DNA of 64,000 nt from Chitinophagaceae bacterium (GTDB taxonomy: Bacteria; Bacteroidota; Bacteroidia; Chitinophagales; Chitinophagaceae): positions 1 to 64,000 of the forward strand of contig JALNZE010000003.1 in assembly GCA_023229465.1 (NCBI GenBank). The letters are read 5' to 3'. Of this stretch, positions 35,560 through 44,975 are shown in pieces. Positions within the stretch are counted from its first letter, which is position 1, and each line of letters opens with the position of its first letter. The position numbers were made by a program, and so were the translations under genes. The notes beneath the pieces were generated by a model. The model ran no database searches and had not been told where the DNA came from. It saw only the letters and a program-made list of their open reading frames with translations.

Positions 35560-36405
35560 ATGCCCCAAAAGATCATAGATTATCATTCCATATCAACAGA
35601 TAACACTGGAGCTGAAACAGATCAACTCATTTTACAGATCGGAATCAGTGAAGTAGCCTGTATGGTTAAGAGTGGACTTACCAACCTGGTGGAAGAATTT
35701 GAATTGTACAGGCTGGATGCTGGCGATGACAACTGGCCCGATACTTTTTTTCAGTTACGTATCTCTTCCGATATCCTCAATCGTAATTTTAAAGAAACGC
35801 ATTGCTATTATCAGTCTGAAGAGGCCATCCTGATTCCGCAAGAAAAATTTAGCATCTCAGCAGCTGAAGATTATCTTGCCCTGGTATTTGGAGAAAGCCA
35901 TGAGCATGATATAAAATATGATACCATTCCTGCCGGTGAGAGCATGGTAAATGCATACCGGTTAAAAAAAATAATTCATGCGGTGGTAGGAAAACAGTTT
36001 GTTTTATACCACCCGCATCATACCTATTCAAGCATAGTAAATGGGCTGTTTACAAAAGAGTTACCGGAAGGTTTTTTTGTAAAAATCCAGTGTTACAGCA
36101 AACATATCATCGTTGCTGTAATGAAAGAAAAAAAATTATTACTCATCCAAACTTTCCTTTACCAGGCACCGGAAGATATATTGTACCATGTGATGAACCT
36201 TCGGCAACAGTTATCCTTCAATGATACTGAATCACACCTGGTATTGTGTGGTATGCTGGATACGGAAACCCTGTTATTACAGCAATTATCCGGTCTTTTC
36301 AATTCTACAACCATTGAAAAAATTGATCCGCATGCTGCAAAAGCTTTTACAAACAAGGATTTTCCCCTCCACTATTTTACCCCATTTTATAATCTGACCC
36401 TATGA
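35560..36405 (+). CDS. DUF3822 family protein
   Basis: The 281-residue protein belongs, by its place next to rsmD and its sequence pattern, to the Bacteroidota family DUF3822, which has no established function. It has no signal peptide or membrane segment. Its two halves each contain alternating strands and helices, recalling a duplicated actin-like fold; that is an impression only. The start chosen is ATG 35560 rather than TTG 35551. Its stop overlaps the rsmD start (ATGA), so translational coupling is likely. Confidence 0.7.
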   Translation: MPQKIIDYHSISTDNTGAETDQLILQIGISEVACMVKSGLTNLVEEFELYRLDAGDDNWPDTFFQLRISSDILNRNFKETHCYYQSEEAILIPQEKFSISAAEDYLALVFGESHEHDIKYDTIPAGESMVNAYRLKKIIHAVVGKQFVLYHPHHTYSSIVNGLFTKELPEGFFVKIQCYSKHIIVAVMKEKKLLLIQTFLYQAPEDILYHVMNLRQQLSFNDTESHLVLCGMLDTETLLLQQLSGLFNSTTIEKIDPHAAKAFTNKDFPLHYFTPFYNLTL

Positions 36406-36944
36406 GGATTATTTCCGGCAAATGGGGTGGGAGAAGAATCAGCCCCCCGGCTAATATGCCCCATACCCGTCCAACTACTGATATCGCAAAAGAAGGACTC
36501 TTCAATATTCTCCAGCACCGTATGGATTTTGAAGGCATCAAAATTCTCGACCTCTTTGGCGGCACCGGTTGTATCAGTTATGAACTGGCATCGCGTGGGG
36601 CCAATGATCTTACCATCGTTGAGAAAGACCCTGTTATGAACGCTTTTATTAAAAAAAACCTGGATATGCTGGGAGCAGTGCGGTACCAGGTTTTGAAGAT
36701 GGATGTATTCGCCTATCTGAACAGTTGTACTGAAACTTTTGATTTCATATTTGCAGGGCCACCTTATGCTTTAGGGAGCATAGATGAATTACCTAAAATG
36801 ATTGTTTCAAAACAGCTGATAGCGAAAGATGGTTTTTTTGTACTGGAACATACTCCCAGAAACCAATACGAAAAATTTGCCGGTTTCAGTTTTTTACGCA
36901 ACTATGGTAGTACTTTGTTTTCTTTCTTTGTAGGGGGGAGATAA
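36402..36944 (+). CDS. rsmD: 16S rRNA (guanine(966)-N2)-methyltransferase, with altered catalytic motif
   Basis: The 180-residue RsmD-type methyltransferase begins MRIISGKWGGRRI, has the TRPTTDIAKEGLFNIL block (about 23-38) and the SAM-binding motif ILDLFGGTGCISYELASRGA (about 48-67). The expected catalytic motif (D/N)PPY reads FAGPPY here (about 122-127), with Gly in place of the Asp that contacts the target amine. The reading is clear at 36757-36768 (GCAGGGCCACCT), with no frame change. The change may be lineage-typical. It overlaps the DUF3822 stop by 4 bp and is 76 bp before the cycloligase gene. Confidence 0.88.
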   Translation: MRIISGKWGGRRISPPANMPHTRPTTDIAKEGLFNILQHRMDFEGIKILDLFGGTGCISYELASRGANDLTIVEKDPVMNAFIKKNLDMLGAVRYQVLKMDVFAYLNSCTETFDFIFAGPPYALGSIDELPKMIVSKQLIAKDGFFVLEHTPRNQYEKFAGFSFLRNYGSTLFSFFVGGR

Positions 36945-37020
36945 ATTTACTGGAATCATTTCTCTATCGAATCTTCTTCTTCCCAATAAACTACAATAAC
37001 TTTCTCAATAAACGCTACCC

Positions 37021-37590
37021 ATGAACAAGTCTGCATTGCGACAACTATATAAAACAAAAAGAGCGGAGCTACCTTCGCAAGAACGGCTTCGCCTGGATGA
37101 TCTTATGTTATTGCAGTTTCAGCAATTTGATTTCTCCGCTATTCAAACCGTATTAACTTACTGGCCCATGGATGGACAGGCTGAGCCAAATACGCATTTA
37201 TTTTCTGGTTATTTACGGTATAGGGTACCAGGGCTGGTCATGGCTTATCCAACAACAGATCTGTCATCCCATACCATGACTGCCTTTTCCATTCATGAAG
37301 ACACGGTGTATCATACCAATATATGGGGAATTAAAGAACCGACAGAAGGGTCTGTTATAGCGCCGGATCAGATAGACCTTGTGCTGGTACCTATGTTGAT
37401 CTGTGATAAAATGGGTTACCGGGTGGGCTATGGTAAGGGGTTTTATGACCGGTATCTGGCAGGTTGCCGCCAGGACCTGGTTAGTATTGGCTTTTCTTAT
37501 TTTGACCCCATTGATAAGATAGCGGACACCGGTCAATTTGATGTACCTTTAACCTACTGTATCACACCGCACCAGACTTATGAATTTTAA
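37021..37590 (+). CDS. 5-formyltetrahydrofolate cyclo-ligase
   Basis: A 189-residue enzyme that converts 5-formyl-THF and ATP to 5,10-methenyl-THF. The family signatures are the N-terminal KSALRQLYKTKRAELP, the substrate-binding VPMLICDKMGYRVGYGKGFYDRYL (about 125-148, with GYGKGFYDR at the active site) and VPLTYCITP near the end. The last 11 bp overlap the lpxK start, so the two are probably coupled. With folB it is the second folate gene in the window. Confidence 0.94.
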   Translation: MNKSALRQLYKTKRAELPSQERLRLDDLMLLQFQQFDFSAIQTVLTYWPMDGQAEPNTHLFSGYLRYRVPGLVMAYPTTDLSSHTMTAFSIHEDTVYHTNIWGIKEPTEGSVIAPDQIDLVLVPMLICDKMGYRVGYGKGFYDRYLAGCRQDLVSIGFSYFDPIDKIADTGQFDVPLTYCITPHQTYEF

Positions 37591-38665
37591 CGCCATCTTT
37601 CTAAAATCTTTCCGTGTTTTATTATTACCATTTGCTATTCTCTATGGGCTAATTATTGTATTACGAAACTGGCTTTACAACAAGGACTATATCAAATCGG
37701 CTGATTTTAATTTTCCGTTAATCTGTATAGGCAATCTTTCGGTAGGCGGAACCGGCAAGTCGCCAATGGTAGAATATCTTACCATTTTATTACAACCAAC
37801 ATTTAAAATCGGAACTCTTAGCAGAGGGTATAAACGCAAAACAAAAGGCTATGTACTGGCCAACAAAAATACCACCGCACTGGAAATTGGTGATGAACCC
37901 ATGCAGTTTCACCAGAAATTTCCTCAGGTAGCAGTGGCTTCCTGTGAAGAGAGGATTGTGGGTATTCCACATTTATTACAGGACGTTCCGGATTTGCAGG
38001 TCATCATCCTGGATGATGCTTTTCAGCACCGCACCATCAAAGCGGGATTCAATATTTTATTAACAGAATACGGCAACTTGTATTCAAATGATTTCTTCCT
38101 GCCAACCGGCGACCTTCGCGATGAATGGGCCTCAGCTAAAAGGGCACAGGTAATTGTGGTAACCAAATGCCCTTATAACCTGACGGCCGAAATGAAACAG
38201 AAAATAATTCGCGATCTTCAGCCGGAAGAGGCACAGAAAGTATTTTTCAGTACCATAGAATACGGAACGCCTTATCATATTGTAGATAAAACAGATAGTT
38301 GGCTGCTTACCCCAAGAGATGAGGTATTATTAGTCTGTGGCATAGCCAACCCCAAGCCTTTGAAGGAATATCTGAATGAAAAAGCCCATACGTATTATCA
38401 ACAGGATTACTCAGACCACCATATTTTCACTATCGATGACCTGCATGAGATCATAGAAAAATTCGAAAATATCCACGCAAAAGATAAACTCATACTAACT
38501 ACAGAAAAAGATGCAGTCAGGCTCCTCAAATTTTCAGAACAGCTTACCAGCTTACCTTTGTATGTATTACCCATACAACATTATTTTTTATTCGATGAAG
38601 GTGCACAATTCAATGAACTGGTAAAAGATTTTATCAGAAACTTTCACTTCAACCCTGCCACATGA
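37580..38665 (+). CDS. lpxK: tetraacyldisaccharide 4'-kinase (lipid A biosynthesis)
   Basis: A 361-residue membrane-associated kinase that phosphorylates the 4' position of the lipid A precursor. It has an N-terminal hydrophobic segment (about 10-27), the P-loop GNLSVGGTGKSPMVEYL (about 51-67), the SRGYKRKTKG motif (about 79-88), the DDAFQHR segment and the C-terminal LTTEKDAVRL. Its presence indicates a lipopolysaccharide-type outer membrane. It overlaps the cycloligase gene by 11 bp and the rnr gene by 4 bp. Confidence 0.95.
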   Translation: MNFNAIFLKSFRVLLLPFAILYGLIIVLRNWLYNKDYIKSADFNFPLICIGNLSVGGTGKSPMVEYLTILLQPTFKIGTLSRGYKRKTKGYVLANKNTTALEIGDEPMQFHQKFPQVAVASCEERIVGIPHLLQDVPDLQVIILDDAFQHRTIKAGFNILLTEYGNLYSNDFFLPTGDLRDEWASAKRAQVIVVTKCPYNLTAEMKQKIIRDLQPEEAQKVFFSTIEYGTPYHIVDKTDSWLLTPRDEVLLVCGIANPKPLKEYLNEKAHTYYQQDYSDHHIFTIDDLHEIIEKFENIHAKDKLILTTEKDAVRLLKFSEQLTSLPLYVLPIQHYFLFDEGAQFNELVKDFIRNFHFNPAT

Positions 38666-40677
38666 ACAAGAAAAAATCAAAACAGAAATCTAAATCAAAA
38701 ATAACAGCACAAACTACGCTCAAAGGAAAACTGGAAGTAACCAGGTCCGGCATGGGATATGTTATTATTGAAAATGTTACCGGAGATGTATTGGTTCGAC
38801 CGGGCGACTTTACTACGGCGCTTAACGGCGATACCGTTCGGGTAAAAGTGATCAAAGAAAATGTACGGACGGGTAAAAAAGAAGGGAAGATTACAGAAGT
38901 GGTTACGAGAAAACAAACAGAGTTTATTGGCCATATCCAACTTTCAACCAACTATGCCTTTTTTATTCCCGATACAGATAAGCCCATGCCCGATCTGTTC
39001 ATTCCCTTAACAGATCTTAACGGAGCCAAAAACAAAGACAGGGTAGTAGTGAGGTTGGTAAAATGGGACAAAGAAGATAAAAAGCCCGTGGGTACTGTTA
39101 TAAGTGTGATGTTACCGGAAGATGAGAATGATGCAGCCATGAAAGAGTTACTGGCACAGGCAGGCTTCCCCTTATTTTTTCCGGATGATGTACTCGAAGA
39201 GTCGCAACGTTTTCCGGAGATGCTGGATGCCGAAGAAATCAGGAAAAGAAGAGACTGCCGGGAACTCCTTACTTTTACCATTGATCCGGTGGATGCCAAA
39301 GATTTTGATGATGCCCTCTCTATCAGAAAACTGGCAAATGGCCATTATGAAATAGGTGTTCATATCGCGGATGTGAGTTATTATGTTTTACCGGAAACAG
39401 AACTCGATGCAGAAGCCTATAAACGGGCAACCTCTGTATATCTACCCGACCGTGTTAACCCGATGTTACCGGAAAGGATTTCGAATGAGCTTTGTTCGCT
39501 CCGTCCACATGAAGACAAATTCACCTTCTCCGCTATATTCCAAATGACTAATAAAGGAGAGGTAAAACAATACTGGCTGGGCAAAACGGTGATTCATTCT
39601 GATCATCGCTATGCCTACGAGGAGGTACAGGAGATTATTGAATCTAAAAAAGGAATGCATGTTGAGGAAATACTATTGTTAAATGATATTGCCCAGCGGC
39701 TGCGCAAAAATCGTTTTAGTAAAGGAGCCATCAACTTTTCATCGCAGGAAGTTCGTTTTAAATTAGACGAGAAAGGAAAACCAATAGGCGTGATGGTAAA
39801 AGAAAGTAAAGAAGCACACCAATTGATTGAAGAATTTATGCTGTTAGCCAACAGAACAGTTGCAGAAAATGTAGCCAAACTGAACATCAATAAAAAACCA
39901 TTGCCATTTCCTTACCGTGTGCACGACCAGCCCGATCCGGAAAAACTGGGGCCGTTTATGGTATTTGCCAGGAAACATGGACATGTATTCAACACGTCGT
40001 CACCAGAAAAAATTGCCCACAGTTTTAATGCCATGTTGCAGGAAGCCAAAGGCAAGCCCGAACAACATGTGTTGGAACAGTTAGGCATACGTACCATGGC
40101 CAAAGCCATTTATACCTCTGAAAATATCGGACACTATGGTCTGGCATTCGAACATTATTGTCATTTTACCTCCCCCATACGCCGGTATCCGGATGTATTG
40201 GTGCACAGAGAACTGCAATCCATTATAGAGAATAAGCCATTGGTTGATAAAAAAATGGAAGAGAAATGTAAACATAGCAGTGAAAGAGAAAGAGCTGCTA
40301 TGGAATGTGAGCGTGCGGGCAATAAATACAAACAGGTAGAATTCCTGAAAGAACACCTGGGAGAAACCTTTGAAGGTGTGGTAAGCGGGGTAGCCAGTTT
40401 TGGTTTCTGGGTAGAAACGGTGGCACATAAATGTGAAGGGCTGGTTGGTATCATCAGCCTCTCTGATTACGACGATTTCCGTGTGATAGAGGGTGATTAC
40501 AGCCTGGTAGGCAGAAGAAGCGGCCGAACGTTCCGGATGGGCGACAGGGTATGGATAAGAGTAGTAGCAGCAAACCTTGAAAAAAGACAACTCGATTATG
40601 AATGGGTGATGGATGCTGGGAAGGAGGAGGAGGAGGAAGTGAAAAGTCAAAAGTCGAAAGTCAAAAATAAGCGATAA
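38662..40677 (+). CDS. rnr: ribonuclease R
   Basis: The 671-residue 3'-5' exoribonuclease has a basic N-terminus (KKKSKQKSKSK), two cold-shock/OB domains (about 18-150), the RNB catalytic domain with TIDPVDAKDFDDALSI (206-221; metal-binding aspartates) and the FTSPIRRYPD block, and a C-terminal S1 domain (about 565-645). The tail EVKSQKSKVKNKR is encoded by a dispersed AGTCAAAAGT repeat (40638-40666) and is probably not ancestral. It starts with a 4-bp overlap (ATGA) with lpxK and ends the five-gene cluster that begins at 35560. Confidence 0.95.
   Translation: MNKKKSKQKSKSKITAQTTLKGKLEVTRSGMGYVIIENVTGDVLVRPGDFTTALNGDTVRVKVIKENVRTGKKEGKITEVVTRKQTEFIGHIQLSTNYAFFIPDTDKPMPDLFIPLTDLNGAKNKDRVVVRLVKWDKEDKKPVGTVISVMLPEDENDAAMKELLAQAGFPLFFPDDVLEESQRFPEMLDAEEIRKRRDCRELLTFTIDPVDAKDFDDALSIRKLANGHYEIGVHIADVSYYVLPETELDAEAYKRATSVYLPDRVNPMLPERISNELCSLRPHEDKFTFSAIFQMTNKGEVKQYWLGKTVIHSDHRYAYEEVQEIIESKKGMHVEEILLLNDIAQRLRKNRFSKGAINFSSQEVRFKLDEKGKPIGVMVKESKEAHQLIEEFMLLANRTVAENVAKLNINKKPLPFPYRVHDQPDPEKLGPFMVFARKHGHVFNTSSPEKIAHSFNAMLQEAKGKPEQHVLEQLGIRTMAKAIYTSENIGHYGLAFEHYCHFTSPIRRYPDVLVHRELQSIIENKPLVDKKMEEKCKHSSERERAAMECERAGNKYKQVEFLKEHLGETFEGVVSGVASFGFWVETVAHKCEGLVGIISLSDYDDFRVIEGDYSLVGRRSGRTFRMGDRVWIRVVAANLEKRQLDYEWVMDAGKEEEEEVKSQKSKVKNKR
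40638..40666. repeat. AGTCAAAAGT-type repeat inside the 3' end of rnr
   Basis: AGTGAAAAGTCAAAAGTCGAAAGTCAAAA is made of near-identical 7-8 bp units and encodes VKSQKSKVK. A 20/22 match lies on the minus strand inside the saccharopine dehydrogenase-like gene (41487-41513). Shorter GTGAAAAGTGAAAT copies sit after sdaA (6565-6578) and nhaD (23249-23266). Confidence 0.7.
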
Positions 40678-40695
40678 CCTCTGTGTAACTCATTT

Positions 40696-40762
40696 CCTCT
40701 GTATACTCCGTGTTGAAAAAAAGAGGCAGTCGGATTATTTTTCAACACGGAGTACACAGGGG
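40696..40762. repeat. 25-bp inverted repeat between convergent genes
   Basis: The arms 40696-40720 (CCTCTGTATACTCCGTGTTG then A5) and 40738-40762 pair with 23 of 25 matches around a 17-bp loop. CTCTGTG/GCGCAGAGAAC sequences flank it, as in the element at 19433-19498. It may end transcription of both rnr and the dehydrogenase gene. Confidence 0.8.
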
Positions 40763-40788
40763 GTTCACAGAGTTGCGCAGAGAACCTA

Positions 40789-42099
40789 TTATACATGCGT
40801 AATTGTTTCGCTGAACTGTATTCCCTGATGAATCAGGGCTTCTAATACGGGTTCATAAATGCCGGGAACAATGGGTATATGTAAACCCGTTTCCGTAATC
40901 TTTCCTTCTAACAATAAGGTAGCCGCAATACCCAATGGCAATCCAACCGTTTTAGCCATAGCCGTACGTAAATAATTTTCGCCTTTCACCACTAATGTAC
41001 TTTTAAGCGTTGACTTTTGGCCGTTCACTTCATAGCCAATCTCATGCAGCATCACTATCATATCCTTATCATCCAATTGTAAAATCCATTTTCTTTCCAG
41101 TATACTTTGCAATATATCGGCATAACTGCAAATGCCCTTATTGAGTAGGCTTTCATCCTGCAAACCTAAAAAACGAAACTGCTCCTGCAGCAGGTGATCA
41201 TCAGCATCAATCCTTATTTTCTTTTCCGAAAAACATTTTTGTAAAAAGGCCGCTATCGTTAATCCGTCTGTATTAACCATTTTTTCTTCGTCGGTCAACC
41301 CCAGTTGAACAATCAACTGCCAGCCCTTACAAAAATCCGGATGTCGTAAAGTGGTACGGATAAAGGTATCAGCTTCCTCCAATGCATATACCGGAATATA
41401 ACTTAATGAATCCCTGTTAGGATAATAGGCCAGCTTTCCCAATCCCTCAATAAATACTTCCGAACAATCAGCAAAAAGCCCATCATAGTTTTGACTTTTC
41501 ACTTTTGACTTCTCTTTATACACCGCCCCTGCCTTACCCGCCATCACCACATTCCTTGGATTCCAGCTAATTTTATAGTGCCATGGGTTATCATCACTTT
41601 CAGGGGCCACCAGGCCGCCGCAGTGCGACAAAAAAGAGTGAATAAGCCCACCTTCCTTTTTAATCCGGTGAATTAATTGCATGGCACTCATATGATCAAT
41701 GCCGGGATCAAGCCCCATCTCATAGAGAAAAAGTATTCCTTTCGCTTTTAGCTGATCAGCAAGGACTTTAATGGTATCATCAACATAAGAAGCAGTAAGC
41801 AGGTGTTTTTCAAATGCGAGACAATCAAGTGCCACCTGGTAATGCAGCGTAGGGGGCAAGAGAGAGATCACCACATCAGCCTTACTGATCAGCGACTTTC
41901 TTTCTGAGTCATTTTCGATGGAAACACCAACCGCTTTTACCCATTCATGGTTCCCCACTTTTGATTGAACAGCGGTAAGATTTACATCCGCAATGGTAAC
42001 CTGCCATTTTTTAGCAGTAGCTATCTGTTTCAGATAGCCTATCAAAACCGTGGCAGATTTACCGGCGCCAAAAAGAAGTATATGTTTTGTTTCGTTCAT
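40789..42099 (-). CDS. saccharopine dehydrogenase-like protein
   Basis: A 436-residue protein with an N-terminal Rossmann fold (LLFGAGKSATVLIGYL, residues 8-23), a VISLLPP motif after the second half of the fold, and the saccharopine dehydrogenase C-terminal domain (YEMGLDPGIDHMSAM, HCGGLVAPESDDNPWHYKISWNPRNV). In plants and animals such proteins form the second half of the lysine-degradation enzyme; the reaction is NAD(P)-dependent cleavage of saccharopine to glutamate and aminoadipate semialdehyde. The segment KEKSKVKSQNYDG is encoded by a dispersed DNA repeat and could be a small insertion. It diverges from gyrA. Confidence 0.87.
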   Translation of the reverse strand: MNETKHILLFGAGKSATVLIGYLKQIATAKKWQVTIADVNLTAVQSKVGNHEWVKAVGVSIENDSERKSLISKADVVISLLPPTLHYQVALDCLAFEKHLLTASYVDDTIKVLADQLKAKGILFLYEMGLDPGIDHMSAMQLIHRIKKEGGLIHSFLSHCGGLVAPESDDNPWHYKISWNPRNVVMAGKAGAVYKEKSKVKSQNYDGLFADCSEVFIEGLGKLAYYPNRDSLSYIPVYALEEADTFIRTTLRHPDFCKGWQLIVQLGLTDEEKMVNTDGLTIAAFLQKCFSEKKIRIDADDHLLQEQFRFLGLQDESLLNKGICSYADILQSILERKWILQLDDKDMIVMLHEIGYEVNGQKSTLKSTLVVKGENYLRTAMAKTVGLPLGIAATLLLEGKITETGLHIPIVPGIYEPVLEALIHQGIQFSETITHV

Positions 42100-42233
42100 G
42101 CTGTGGAGGGGTTACCTTGTTTATTACTGCGATAAAGATACTGAGGATACAGTCATATTTCATTCTTCCACAACTGTGGATAAAAGCCCTGAAAAAACAG
42201 GCTTTTTTGGCACAGTTTCCCCCCTAAAAAAGC

Positions 42234-42241
42234 TATCTTTG
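42234..42241 (+). promoter_or_regulatory. Bacteroidota -7 promoter element for gyrA
   Basis: TATCTTTG, an exact TAnnTTTG match, lies 69 bp before the gyrA ATG at 42310 and just before the longer TTG-initiated reading, supporting the later start. Confidence 0.6.
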
Positions 42242-42309
42242 CCATCCTTGAAAACAGGTTGTTTCGCACCTTGTTCACGAACCTAAATTTAGCCCAAGAG
42301 GATATACAC

Positions 42310-44961
42310 ATGGAAGAAAATCAATTACCTGAACAGACCAACGATAACGACCGCATTATACAGGTAAATATCGAAGAACAAATGAAGACCGCTTATATCG
42401 ATTATTCGATGTCGGTGATTGTAGGCCGCGCCTTACCCGATGTAAGAGACGGTTTTAAACCTGTTCATCGCCGGGTTTTGTACGCGATGAGCGAACTGGG
42501 TAATAACAGCAACAAACCTTATAAAAAATCTGCCCGTATTGTGGGGGAGGTAATGGGTAAATATCATCCCCATGGAGATGCATCCATTTATGATACGCTG
42601 GTGCGCATGGCCCAGGAATGGACCATGCGGTACAGGCTGGTAGATGGTCAGGGAAATTTTGGTAACCAGGATGGTGATCCACCTGCTGCCATGCGTTATA
42701 CAGAGGCCCGTTTGCAAAAGGTAGCAGAAGCCATGCTGGATGATATTGAAAAAGATACGGTTGACTTCCAGCTGAATTTTGATGATTCATTACAGGAACC
42801 CTCCGTACTACCTACCAGAATACCTCAATTGCTGGTAAATGGCTCATCAGGTATTGCAGTAGGCATGGCTACCAATATGATGCCGCATAACCTGGGTGAA
42901 GCCGTGGATGGATGTATAGCCTATATTGATAACCGCAACATTCTGGTGGAAGAGCTGATCAACTATGTAAAAGCGCCTGACTTTCCTACAGGTGGTGTTA
43001 TTTATGGAATGGAGGGCGTTAAACAAGGCCTGCTTACCGGGCGCGGAAGAGTGGTGCTGCGTGGCAAATGCCATGTAGATACCAAGCCCAGCGGAAGAGA
43101 GCAGATAGTGATTACTGAAACCCCTTACCAGGTAAACAGGGATAACCTTACCGATCGCATTGGCCAACTGGTGAATGACAAAACCATTGAAGGGATTGCA
43201 CATGTGAATAATGAAAGTAATATGCGGGAAGGTACCCGCATTGTGCTCGACCTGAAAAGAGATGTAGTGGCGCAGGTAATCATCAACCAGTTGTATAAAT
43301 TCACCGAATTACAAACCAGTTATGGTATTAATAACGTGGCCATCAGCAAGGGCAGGCCGCGCATCATGAACCTGAAAGACCTGATAGCGGAATTTATCGA
43401 GTTCAGGATGGAAGTGGTGATCAGGCGCGCAAAGTTCGAACTACGCAAAGCAGAAGAACGTGCCCATATCCTGGAAGGATATCTGAAAGCGCTGGATCAC
43501 CTGGATGAAGTGATTGCATTGATCCGCGCCAGCAGAACACCAGAGGAGGCCAGAGATAACCTGATAGCCAAAAGCAGGGAACAAAAATGGAGCCTCAATC
43601 AGCAGCTCTTCTCTGAGGTTACCAATGCACTCTACCAACAGGAAGACGGCTTATCTGAAGTACAGGCAAAAGCTATACTGGAACTGCGTTTGCAGCGTTT
43701 AACAGGTATGGAAAGGGATAAAATTGTTGAAGAATTTAATGGCCTTATCAATACCATCAGACACCTGAAAGAACTGCTTAACAGCGAACCACTACGATAT
43801 GAACTGATTAAAACAGAATTACTCGAAGTAAAAGAGAAATTCGGGGATGCCCGCAAAACAGAAATTCAATACCTGGCAGATGAAATGCGTATTGAAGACC
43901 TGATAGAGGATGAAGATGTGGTTATTACTATTTCGCACCTGGGTTATATTAAACGAACATCCGCCACCGAATATCGCCAGCAACGCAGGGGAGGAAGGGG
44001 GGCAGTAGGGTCCAAAACACGCGAAGAAGATTATGTAGAACACCTGTTTGTGGCTTCAACGCACGGTACCATCATGTTCTTTACAGAAAAAGGCCGTTGT
44101 TTCTGGATGCGTGTGTATGAAATACCGGAAGGCGAGAAGCAAAGCAAGGGAAGAGCCATACAGAACCTGATTCAACTGCCTGGCGATGATAAAGTGAAAG
44201 CTATTATCGATGTTAAGAAATTAGACGATAAAGAGTACGTGCAAAGTCATTATATCGTACTTTGTACCAAGCAGGGTATCATCAAAAAAACCTCACTCGA
44301 AGATTTCAGCAGGCCAAGGGCCAATGGTATTATCGCGATTACCATTAATGAAGGAGATGAACTGTTATCCGCGCGGATGACAGATGGTCAACAGGAGATT
44401 ATGCTGGCCCTAAAAAGCGGCCGTGCTATCCGTTTTCCTGAAACCAAGGTTCGATCCACCGGCAGGGGAGCCATTGGGGTAGCAGGAATTGAAGTAGATG
44501 ATACCAAAGATGAAGTGGTAGGTATGATCTGTATTACTAAGGAAGATGCCACCCGTACCATACTGGTAGTAAGCGAAAAAGGCTTTGGCAAACGTACCGC
44601 TGTTGACGAATACCGTATTACCAACAGGGGAGGAAAAGGCGTTAAAACCATTAACGTAACCGAAAAAACGGGTAGCTTGGTTGGCATACTTTATGTAACA
44701 GAAAAAGAAGATCTCATCATTACCTGTAAATCAGGTATCACCATTCGTACCGGCATTATGGATATCAGAGAAGCAGGCAGGGCCACACAAGGGGTTACCC
44801 TTATCAAACTGGACGAAGGTGATGAAATAGCTGCCATCTCTCAGATTGAGGATCAGGATGAGCCATTACCGGCAGATATATTACCAGCACAGGAAGGAGA
44901 GGTACCCGGCACTGAGGCAACAGAAGAAAATAACGATACAACCACCGAAAATCAATTATAA
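42310..44961 (+). CDS. gyrA: DNA gyrase subunit A
   Basis: From ATG 42310 the 883-residue subunit begins MEENQLPEQTNDNDRIIQVN. The breakage-reunion domain has ALPDVRDGFKPVHRR (41-55), the quinolone-determining segment KYHPHGDASIYDTLVRMAQ (84-102) and catalytic Tyr in AAMRYTEARL (Y130). The C-terminal wrapping domain carries the GyrA box QRRGGRG (about residue 575), which separates gyrase from topoisomerase IV. The position equal to E. coli Ser83 is Ala (A91) and that of Asp87 is Asp (D95). An acidic tail ends the protein. A TPR gene follows after 14 bp. Confidence 0.96.
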   Translation: MEENQLPEQTNDNDRIIQVNIEEQMKTAYIDYSMSVIVGRALPDVRDGFKPVHRRVLYAMSELGNNSNKPYKKSARIVGEVMGKYHPHGDASIYDTLVRMAQEWTMRYRLVDGQGNFGNQDGDPPAAMRYTEARLQKVAEAMLDDIEKDTVDFQLNFDDSLQEPSVLPTRIPQLLVNGSSGIAVGMATNMMPHNLGEAVDGCIAYIDNRNILVEELINYVKAPDFPTGGVIYGMEGVKQGLLTGRGRVVLRGKCHVDTKPSGREQIVITETPYQVNRDNLTDRIGQLVNDKTIEGIAHVNNESNMREGTRIVLDLKRDVVAQVIINQLYKFTELQTSYGINNVAISKGRPRIMNLKDLIAEFIEFRMEVVIRRAKFELRKAEERAHILEGYLKALDHLDEVIALIRASRTPEEARDNLIAKSREQKWSLNQQLFSEVTNALYQQEDGLSEVQAKAILELRLQRLTGMERDKIVEEFNGLINTIRHLKELLNSEPLRYELIKTELLEVKEKFGDARKTEIQYLADEMRIEDLIEDEDVVITISHLGYIKRTSATEYRQQRRGGRGAVGSKTREEDYVEHLFVASTHGTIMFFTEKGRCFWMRVYEIPEGEKQSKGRAIQNLIQLPGDDKVKAIIDVKKLDDKEYVQSHYIVLCTKQGIIKKTSLEDFSRPRANGIIAITINEGDELLSARMTDGQQEIMLALKSGRAIRFPETKVRSTGRGAIGVAGIEVDDTKDEVVGMICITKEDATRTILVVSEKGFGKRTAVDEYRITNRGGKGVKTINVTEKTGSLVGILYVTEKEDLIITCKSGITIRTGIMDIREAGRATQGVTLIKLDEGDEIAAISQIEDQDEPLPADILPAQEGEVPGTEATEENNDTTTENQL

Positions 44962-44975
44962 ACACCCCCCATTTT

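Noticed and set aside
40696..40762. Possible insertion sequence end
   Set aside because: The inverted arms enclose only 17 bp, so a hairpin or terminator-like repeat is more likely.
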